A stretch of 12,892 nucleotides of DNA. It comes from CAZTII01 sp964613305 (GTDB taxonomy: Bacteria > Bacillota_I > Bacilli_A > Erysipelotrichales > Erysipelotrichaceae). Of the stretch, positions 7,039 through 12,892 are shown piece by piece. The stretch lies in the NCBI GenBank assembly GCA_964613305.1, contig CAZTII010000055.1:1-12892 (forward strand). Reading direction: 5' to 3'. The translations under genes were made by a program, and so were the position numbers. How positions within the stretch are numbered: position 1 is the stretch's first letter; every line of letters begins with the position of its first letter. The notes below the pieces were generated by a model that saw nothing but the letters and a program-made list of their open reading frames with translations, did not search any database and was not told where the DNA came from.

Positions 7039-7057
7039 ATTTTCTACAGTTTGCTTA

Positions 7058-8455
7058 TTACAACTCAGCCACTAATTTAAGTTTAGGATTTACCTTCTCT
7101 TCGTCCAGTAATCCTTTAGTAAAGCCACCACTACTAAAGATTATATAGTCAATATTTTTCGCATCTATCATTTTTTTCAAAACTTCACCTTTCTCATGTA
7201 ATCGATGAAACACTTCTAATCCTTTTTTAGACTTCGTGTATTTACATTCACCTACGATTAAGTTATCTTCTACACTGTCAATCGCCACAATATCAACTTC
7301 ACCTGTCTTACTTCCCCAATAGCGTCCTAACTTATCAAAATGAAACCCCCATGTATTTGACATATTGAGTTCCCACATTTTCTCTCGCGCAACATCTTCA
7401 TAAATATACGAAACATAATTTTGAATAAATCCTTCTTGAATTTTATTCAAAACGAAATTTATTTCTCCTTTTTCTAAAAATGAACGATAAGGATAAACAA
7501 ACTTAAACCAAAAATTCATATAATTATCCGTAATGCGATACAAACCACTTCTTGATTTTTCTGGATTTTTCTCAGTAATAGGAACCTCTCTTTCTATTAA
7601 ATCCAAATCCATAAGCACACTCAAATATTTTGTAAGATTGGTTGATTTAATTTGCATATTAGCGGCTATATCCGAAAGTTTATGATTACCAAATGCAATT
7701 GCTTTAATCAATGAAAAATAACTTCCAATTTCAGTAACTTCTTTTTGAAGAAGAAAATAAGGTTCTTCATACAAAAAACTCTGTTTATTCAAGATCGCTT
7801 GTTCAATCGCTTTAAACACATCCTTATACCCACTAATCATTTCCACATATTTAGGTACACCACCTGTAATAGCGTAAAAGGGAATTAAATCCATATTACT
7901 CATATTGTCATAAAACTCATGATAAAATTTAAATTCAATTTGTTTTAACCTGATTTGTGCTGTTCTGCGACCATACAATGGACTTCCATAATCTAAAGTT
8001 TGTGATCTCATAAGCGAGATATAGGAACCACAAATTATAAACATAATATTCCCATTTTTCATAACTGTATCCCAAGCTTTCTGAATAATCGAGGGAAATG
8101 CTGTATTTGACTTACCAATGTATTGAAATTCATCAATGACAATAATCTTTTTTTCATTCGGTTTATAGTCAACAATTAAATTGAATATTGAAATCCAATC
8201 AACATCAGCACTTTTCAATAAGTCATTGCCAATAAAATCTGCAACCATATCCCTAAAAACATTTCTATTTTGTTGCTCAGACTCTTCTGTTGCTAGAAAA
8301 TACAAACCATAATCATGTTTTTTTAAAAAAGTAGTTATAAGTTCCGTTTTACCAACTCTTCGCCTTCCATAAATCACGATAAAATTAGCGTTAGAATGAT
8401 GATATTCATCTTCCAAAGTTTTTAATTCAGAAATTCTATCTACAAATTTTTTCAT
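7058..8455 (-). CDS. AAA+ ATPase with winged helix and PD-(D/E)XK-like DUF234 domain
   Basis: This 465-aa cytoplasmic ATPase belongs to the ATPase_2 (PF01637) plus DUF234 (PF03008) type common in archaea and anaerobic bacteria. Its cellular role is not established. Numbering from the chosen Met, Walker A is GRRRVGKT (30-37), Walker B IIVIDEFQ (Asp108, Glu109), and a sensor-like IICGS follows at about 140-144. GSPLYGRR near 158-164 is a conserved family segment. A winged helix-turn-helix spans about 255-289 (LSDIAANMQIKSTNLTKYL). The C-terminal domain keeps GEVDIVAID (Asp388) and GECKYT (Glu403, Lys405), the D...ExK pattern of restriction-endonuclease-like folds, so a nuclease activity is possible. 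ATG 8455 is chosen with GGAGG 8 nt upstream (8464-8468); a TTG one codon earlier is less likely. It stands alone, with its own repeat-rich promoter, between two unrelated units. It could be a defence, mobile or housekeeping gene. Confidence 0.85.
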   Translation of the reverse strand: MKKFVDRISELKTLEDEYHHSNANFIVIYGRRRVGKTELITTFLKKHDYGLYFLATEESEQQNRNVFRDMVADFIGNDLLKSADVDWISIFNLIVDYKPNEKKIIVIDEFQYIGKSNTAFPSIIQKAWDTVMKNGNIMFIICGSYISLMRSQTLDYGSPLYGRRTAQIRLKQIEFKFYHEFYDNMSNMDLIPFYAITGGVPKYVEMISGYKDVFKAIEQAILNKQSFLYEEPYFLLQKEVTEIGSYFSLIKAIAFGNHKLSDIAANMQIKSTNLTKYLSVLMDLDLIEREVPITEKNPEKSRSGLYRITDNYMNFWFKFVYPYRSFLEKGEINFVLNKIQEGFIQNYVSYIYEDVAREKMWELNMSNTWGFHFDKLGRYWGSKTGEVDIVAIDSVEDNLIVGECKYTKSKKGLEVFHRLHEKGEVLKKMIDAKNIDYIIFSSGGFTKGLLDEEKVNPKLKLVAEL

Positions 8456-8478
8456 CAATTACACCTCCTTTTCAACAT

Positions 8479-8519
8479 AATTATTATACTACAAAGTATA
8501 ATAATTTAAAGTATAATAA
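8479..8519. repeat. Inverted and direct repeats of AGTATAATAA around the ATPase promoter
   Basis: Arms AATTATTATACT (8479-8490) and AGTATAATAATT (8495-8506) are exact 12-bp complements with a 4-nt spacer. AAAGTATAATAA occurs at 8493-8504 and again at 8508-8519, a direct repeat with 15-bp spacing. Together there are three copies of the core, one inverted. The array spans the -35 to -10 region of the ATPase gene, as expected for an operator. Because the core contains TATAAT, a promoter duplication is the main alternative. Confidence 0.6.
8483..8510 (-). promoter_or_regulatory. Promoter of the AAA+ ATPase gene
   Basis: On the minus strand TTTAAA (8505-8510, four of six matches to TTGACA) is followed after 16 bp by a perfect TATAAT (8483-8488). 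The start site would be near 8476, with the ribosome binding site AAGGAGGTGT just downstream. The promoter is embedded in the inverted and direct repeats described for this region. Confidence 0.6.
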
Positions 8520-8521
8520 AT

Positions 8522-8541
8522 AAAAAAGGGCATATGCCCTT
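8522..8541 (-). terminator. Intrinsic terminator of the glgB-glgP operon
   Basis: On the minus strand AAGGGC and GCCCTT form a 6-bp stem around an ATAT loop (8526-8541), followed by six T residues (8522-8527, partly in the stem). The hairpin overlaps the glgP stop codon. It ends 12 bp before the -35 box of the next minus-strand gene, isolating the two units. Confidence 0.85.
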
Positions 8542-10945
8542 AATCTACTACTACTGGAGAAATACCCCAAATTTCACTAGCGTATTGTTTAATCGTACGA
8601 TCTGATGAGAAGAATGCTGATTTTGCAATATTCACTAAACAAGATTTAGCCCAATTACTCTTATCAGCGTAACGACGTTGAATTTCTTCTTGACCTTTTA
8701 CGTAGCTATCAAAATCAGCTAACAATAAGTATTCATCATTACGGTATAATAAATCATCATAAATAACTTTAAAGTCATCTTTATTGCTTGACCAAGTTCC
8801 ATCAATTAAAGAATCAATGACACGTGAAATACGAGAATCTCTCTCATAGTAATCCCATGATTTATAGTGAGGACGAAGAGCTTTTACTTCATCTACTGTT
8901 AAACCAAAGATTACATCGTGGTCTCTACCAACAAGTTCATCGATTTCCACATTCGCGCCATCAAGCGTTCCAAGTGTAATCGCACCGTTCATCATAAACT
9001 TCATGTTTCCAGTACCGCTTGCTTCTTTACCAGCTGTTGAAATTTGTTCAGAAACATCAGAACCATTCATTAATATTTCAGCTAAAGAAACACTATGATT
9101 AGGAATAAACACAACTTTAATCATTCCCTTAACATCTGGATCATTGTTAATAATTGAACTCATCTTATTGATCAATTTAATAACTTTTTTCGCAAACACA
9201 TATGCTGGTGCCGCTTTTGCCGCAAACACAAATGTTTGTGGATGCATTGTAAAACTTGGATCTGATTTAATGCGTTGATACAAGTATATAATATGTAATA
9301 CATTCAATAATTGACGTTTATACGCATGAAGACGTTTCGCTTGAGTATCGATAATACTATTACTATCAATTTCAATTCCAGTCTTCTCTAAAATATGTTT
9401 CGCTAAAATTTCTTTACGCTCATGTTTAAATGCCAAGAATTTATTTTGAAGTTCAGGATTATCGATATGATTCATCAATTCTTCAATCTTATCGAAATCA
9501 TGCATAAACTCATCACCAATTGTCTCTTTAAGTAATGATGTCAATTGAGGATTTGAATACAATAACCAACGACGTTGAGTAATACCATTTGTTTTATTAT
9601 TAAAACGTTCTGGGTAAATAGCCGCAAAATCTTTAAATAAATCTGTTCTAATAATTTCACTATGAATAGCCGCAACACCATTTACACTATGACTACCAAT
9701 TACTGCTAAATTAGCCATATGAACTTGATTGTCTTTAATAACAGAAACGCGATATGCACGATCAGCATTATCTGGGTATTGTTGTAACATCTTCGATTGG
9801 AAACGACTATTGATTTCTTCAATAATCATGTAAATACGTGGTAATAATTGTTTAACAAACTCAACTGGCCATTTTTCAAGAGCTTCTGATAAAATAGTAT
9901 GGTTTGTATAAGCCATTACTGATGTAGTAATATCCCACGCTTTTTCCCAATCATAATTGTATTCATCCATTAAAATACGCATTAATTCAGGGATTGCTAA
10001 AACAGGGTGAGTATCATTCAATTGAATCGCGATTTTATCTGCTAAATTATCTAGTGTTGGATACGTTCTTAAGTGAGCACGTACAATACCATTAACACCA
10101 GCGCATACAAAGAAATATTGTTGTTTTAAACGTAAGTATTTTCCTTCCGTTGTTGAATCATCAGGATATACGTTTAAACAAATTTCTTGAAGTTCTGATA
10201 AGTATTTTCTAAAATCTTTATTCGCAGGAATTTTATCACTTGCTTCAGCTGACCATAAACGAAGAGTATTTGTCTCTTTCGTTCCGTTACCAATGACTGG
10301 CATATCATAAGGAACCGCACGAACATATTCCGCATCCGCATGATGGAAACGAAACTTTCCAGTTTCATCACGTTTAACTTCTACACGACCCCAAAATTTA
10401 ACATCCACTGAATGTTTAGGCTTTCTAACTTCCCAAATATTCCCTAATGTTAACCATTGATCAGGAACTTCTACTTGATTGCCATCACTATCGATTTGTT
10501 GTTTAAACAATCCATATTGATAACGAATACAGTTACCGTTTCCTGGAAGTTGTAATGAAGCAAGTGAATCAAGGAAACAAGCTGCTAAACGACCTAGTCC
10601 ACCATTTCCAAGTCCCGCATCCGATTCCATGTTTTCAAGTTCATTAATATCGATGTTATAATCACTTAAGCCATCTTTAACGATGTTATAAATGCCTAAG
10701 TTCATCAGGTTATTTGTCAATAAACGTCCAATTAAAAACTCCATTGAAAAATAAACCATTTGTTTTTCTTGATTTTTCGCAACAATTTCTTTTGATGCTT
10801 TCCAGTTAAGACTCGCATACTCACGTACCATTTCCCCTAAAGCCATGTATTTTTCTGTGATATGTGATTGTTCTACTGAACGGCCATACATTTTGGCCAT
10901 ACGTTGTGAAAATTCACTTTTAAATTCATCCTTATTTTTAAACAT
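8540..10945 (-). CDS. glgP: Glycogen/maltodextrin phosphorylase (GT35)
   Basis: This 801-aa cytosolic enzyme uses inorganic phosphate to release glucose-1-phosphate from the non-reducing ends of alpha-1,4-glucans, with pyridoxal phosphate as cofactor. Length and sequence fit the family throughout. Residues 107-129 carry ESDAGLGNGGLGRLAACFLDS, and NDTHPVLAIPELMR follows at about 310-323. KRLHAYKRQ lies at 537-545, and EASGTGNMKFMMNGA carries the cofactor lysine at 649, equivalent to Lys680 of rabbit muscle phosphorylase. GTLDGANVEI comes soon after. The reading frame extends 25 codons further upstream, but that stretch lies inside glgB in another frame. ATG 10945 has GAGGAG 3 nt upstream and gives the usual MFKNKDEF-type start. 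It follows glgB by 7 bp and is co-transcribed with it. Whether its best substrate is glycogen or maltodextrin is not decided by sequence; pairing with glgB favours glycogen. Confidence 0.95.
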   Translation of the reverse strand: MFKNKDEFKSEFSQRMAKMYGRSVEQSHITEKYMALGEMVREYASLNWKASKEIVAKNQEKQMVYFSMEFLIGRLLTNNLMNLGIYNIVKDGLSDYNIDINELENMESDAGLGNGGLGRLAACFLDSLASLQLPGNGNCIRYQYGLFKQQIDSDGNQVEVPDQWLTLGNIWEVRKPKHSVDVKFWGRVEVKRDETGKFRFHHADAEYVRAVPYDMPVIGNGTKETNTLRLWSAEASDKIPANKDFRKYLSELQEICLNVYPDDSTTEGKYLRLKQQYFFVCAGVNGIVRAHLRTYPTLDNLADKIAIQLNDTHPVLAIPELMRILMDEYNYDWEKAWDITTSVMAYTNHTILSEALEKWPVEFVKQLLPRIYMIIEEINSRFQSKMLQQYPDNADRAYRVSVIKDNQVHMANLAVIGSHSVNGVAAIHSEIIRTDLFKDFAAIYPERFNNKTNGITQRRWLLYSNPQLTSLLKETIGDEFMHDFDKIEELMNHIDNPELQNKFLAFKHERKEILAKHILEKTGIEIDSNSIIDTQAKRLHAYKRQLLNVLHIIYLYQRIKSDPSFTMHPQTFVFAAKAAPAYVFAKKVIKLINKMSSIINNDPDVKGMIKVVFIPNHSVSLAEILMNGSDVSEQISTAGKEASGTGNMKFMMNGAITLGTLDGANVEIDELVGRDHDVIFGLTVDEVKALRPHYKSWDYYERDSRISRVIDSLIDGTWSSNKDDFKVIYDDLLYRNDEYLLLADFDSYVKGQEEIQRRYADKSNWAKSCLVNIAKSAFFSSDRTIKQYASEIWGISPVVVD

Positions 10946-10948
10946 AAT

Positions 10949-10954
10949 CTCCTC
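10949..10954 (-). promoter_or_regulatory. Ribosome binding site of glgP overlapping the glgB stop codon
   Basis: The minus strand reads TGAGGAGATTATG: the TGA is the glgB stop codon, GAGGAG is the ribosome binding site and ATG starts glgP. The overlap suggests that ribosomes finishing glgB help initiate glgP. It also fixes the glgP start at 10945 instead of the longer open frame. Confidence 0.8.
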
Positions 10955-12812
10955 ATTTATCTTTCTTCTTTTTGCTACTCTTCTTCTCCATCTCAAAGAT
11001 GATTCCTGCAAAAGGCGCAACTCTAATCGTTAATGTGTTTTCAAAACCATGCTTTTCAACGTTGGTGGTCATAAGCGGTTTATAATTACACATATTGCAT
11101 CCAGAATAAATATCTTTTTCTGAATTCAACTTTTCCGTATACTTACCTGCATACGGAACACCAATCGCAAACTCTTCGTACGAAGTAGGCGTCATATTTA
11201 ACACTACCACCAACACTTTTTCGTCATCTTGGCGATAATAAGAGTAGATACATTGTGATGCGTTATCCGCATCAATCCATTTGAAATTATCATAATCAAA
11301 ATCCTTTTCAAATAGACTTTTACTATTCAAATATATCATATTTAAGTCTTTAAAGAAACGAGTAAATGAATCATGTACCGGATACTTTAAAATAAACCAA
11401 TCTAATTCTTTCTTTTCATCAAATTCTCTAAAACAACCATGTTCATTCCCCATAAAATGAAGTTTCTTACCAGGATGCGTCATCATATACACATATAAAT
11501 TACGCGCTTGCGCAAATTTTTGTTCATATGTTCCCCACATACGGTCCACAATTGTCTTTTTACCATGAACCACTTCATCATGAGAAAGTGGTAAAACAAA
11601 TTTTTCCGAATAAAAATAAGCCATCGAAAACGTTAAATCATGGTGATGAAATGGACGATAAATAGCATCTCGACTATAATATTTCAACGTATCATTCATC
11701 CAACCCAAATCCCATTTATAATCAAATCCTAAACCACCATCAATCGTTACTGCGGTAACTTTAGGAAAATCACTACTATCTTCCGCAATCATCATTAAAC
11801 CAGGATATTCTTTACTTAAATTGTAATTCATACGACGGATAAAGGCGATTGCACCTTCATTTGTGCCACGGCTCTTATTTCCTTGCCAATAAATGATGTT
11901 TGATACGGCATCAATACGAATGCCATCAATATGGTAAATATCACACCAAAAACTAGCACCACTCATTAAAAACGATCTAACTTCTTCTTTCCATAAATCA
12001 AAATTACACGTTCCCCACTGACTATTCGCATCTTCTTCTTTTGGATATTCATACAATGGTTTCCCATCAAATAAACGTAATCCATGGGAATCTTTTACAA
12101 AATGCACTGGAACCATATCCATAATAACGCCAATCCCTGCATTATGCGCTGCATTGATTAAAGAAGCAAATTCCTTTGGTGTACCATAACGAGAAGTTAC
12201 AGAATAATATCCACTCGCTTGATATCCCCATGAGCCATCAAAAGGATATTCATTAAGAGGCATAAACTCAATATGAGTAAATCCATTTTCTTTAACGTAA
12301 GGAATCAATTCCTTTTCTAAATCAGCATACGTATAGATAGAACCATCTTCTTGATGTTTCCATCCGCCGGCATACACTTCATAAATATTTACCGGTCGAT
12401 CAAAGTTTTTAGTACGCTTAGCCATCCATTTCTCATCCGTCCACGTATGTTTAATTGAGGCAACAACAGAAGCCGTTTGTGGACGAAGTTCACTATAAAA
12501 AGCATATGGATCGCTTTTATCATACGTTGCTCCACTATGGTCAACAATATGATACTTATAGTGATCATTTTCCTTAACACCCTCAATGAATAACTCATGA
12601 ACCCCTTCTTGAGTAATACGATTCATGCAATACTGACGTGGGTCCCAATTATTAAACGACCCCATAACATAAACTTCTTTGGCATGTGGAGCATATACTC
12701 TAAACAGTACCCCTTCTTTATCACCATCAAATCCAAGATGAGCACCGAAAAGACGATATGCTGAAATACTATGCCCTTGATGAAAACTTTCTAACAACAT
12801 TGCTACGCTCAT
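10953..12812 (-). CDS. glgB: 1,4-alpha-glucan (glycogen) branching enzyme, GH13
   Basis: This 619-aa cytosolic enzyme cuts alpha-1,4-glucan chains and reattaches them as alpha-1,6 branches. An N-terminal CBM48-type domain (about 24-115, with GSFNNWDP) precedes the GH13 barrel (about 140-510) and a C-terminal beta domain (about 520-608). GH13 motifs are clear: DMVPVHF (232-238), GIRIDAVS with nucleophile Asp301, MIAEDSSDFP with acid/base Glu344, and LSHDEVVHG with Asp412. It is shorter than the 728-aa E. coli enzyme because it lacks the extra N1 domain, as in many Bacillota. The end is a lysine-rich tail (KKSSKKKKDK). ATG 12812 has GGAGG 5 nt upstream (12818-12822). It leads the glgB-glgP operon; glgC and glgA are not seen, though they could lie beyond the window or elsewhere. 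Confidence 0.95.
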   Translation of the reverse strand: MSVAMLLESFHQGHSISAYRLFGAHLGFDGDKEGVLFRVYAPHAKEVYVMGSFNNWDPRQYCMNRITQEGVHELFIEGVKENDHYKYHIVDHSGATYDKSDPYAFYSELRPQTASVVASIKHTWTDEKWMAKRTKNFDRPVNIYEVYAGGWKHQEDGSIYTYADLEKELIPYVKENGFTHIEFMPLNEYPFDGSWGYQASGYYSVTSRYGTPKEFASLINAAHNAGIGVIMDMVPVHFVKDSHGLRLFDGKPLYEYPKEEDANSQWGTCNFDLWKEEVRSFLMSGASFWCDIYHIDGIRIDAVSNIIYWQGNKSRGTNEGAIAFIRRMNYNLSKEYPGLMMIAEDSSDFPKVTAVTIDGGLGFDYKWDLGWMNDTLKYYSRDAIYRPFHHHDLTFSMAYFYSEKFVLPLSHDEVVHGKKTIVDRMWGTYEQKFAQARNLYVYMMTHPGKKLHFMGNEHGCFREFDEKKELDWFILKYPVHDSFTRFFKDLNMIYLNSKSLFEKDFDYDNFKWIDADNASQCIYSYYRQDDEKVLVVVLNMTPTSYEEFAIGVPYAGKYTEKLNSEKDIYSGCNMCNYKPLMTTNVEKHGFENTLTIRVAPFAGIIFEMEKKSSKKKKDK

Positions 12813-12836
12813 ATAAACCTCCGCACTATACCTATC

Positions 12837-12845
12837 ATTTTATCA
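12837..12845 (-). promoter_or_regulatory. Candidate extended -10 promoter of glgB-glgP
   Basis: The minus strand reads TGATAAAAT, an extended -10 with five of six matches to TATAAT. No good -35 is found at the usual distance. A start near 12830 would give a leader of about 18 nt carrying the GGAGG site. TATAGT at 12825-12830 is an alternative but lies almost on the ribosome binding site. Confidence 0.45.
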
Positions 12846-12892
12846 CATTTAATCCAATTTTCCTACTTTCTAGTAAACATCAATACAAAAGA

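Noticed and set aside
8456..8458. TTG start for the ATPase
   Set aside because: The next codon is ATG with 8-nt spacing from GGAGG, a more usual start.
10946..11020. 25-codon N-terminal extension of GlgP
   Set aside because: It lies inside glgB in another frame, is Arg/Lys-rich unlike phosphorylases, and the ATG at 10945 has a good ribosome binding site.
12389..12598. Minus-strand open frame inside glgB
   Set aside because: It is an out-of-frame shadow of the CBM48-to-barrel region of glgB.

Overview
The window is about 12.9 kb of low-GC DNA with strong AGGAGG-type ribosome binding sites, standard stop codons (TGA ends glgB) and Bacillota-type proteins. It most likely comes from a gut-associated Bacillota, possibly an Erysipelotrichia-like lineage. 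That placement rests on protein style and base composition only and is tentative. There are seven protein-coding genes. I see no RNA genes, insertion sequences, phage genes or CRISPR arrays.

Left part (1-4867): a queT-type queuosine-precursor transporter gene on the minus strand diverges from a plus-strand operon. That operon holds a MarR-family repressor and two halves of a heterodimeric ABC multidrug exporter. The shared 224-bp intergenic region carries two candidate queT promoters, a hairpin-forming inverted repeat, and a marR promoter whose start region is covered by an array of GTTAG/CTAAC half-sites, the likely MarR operator. The exporter shows reciprocal loss of canonical ATPase motifs, which predicts one degenerate and one working ATP site. 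A strong intrinsic terminator closes the operon.

Middle part (4868-8521): a membrane-anchored, extracytoplasmic arylsulfate sulfotransferase (AssT family) has its own unit, ending in a terminator that probably works in both directions. Facing it on the minus strand is an orphan AAA+ ATPase with a winged helix and a C-terminal PD-(D/E)XK-like (DUF234) domain. Its promoter is embedded in repeated and inverted copies of an AGTATAATAA motif. The 155 bp between the two genes hold a small perfect hairpin and a possible gene relic.

Right part (8522-12892): a tight minus-strand operon encodes glycogen branching enzyme (glgB) followed by glycogen/maltodextrin phosphorylase (glgP). The ribosome binding site of glgP overlaps the glgB stop codon, and a terminator overlaps the glgP stop codon. 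Together these two genes shape and degrade an alpha-glucan store. The synthesis genes glgC and glgA are not in the window.

The most interesting points are the adjacency of a MarR-controlled drug exporter and a phenol-handling sulfotransferase, the unexplained leader of queT, and the repeat-laden promoter of the orphan ATPase. None is proof of a new system.
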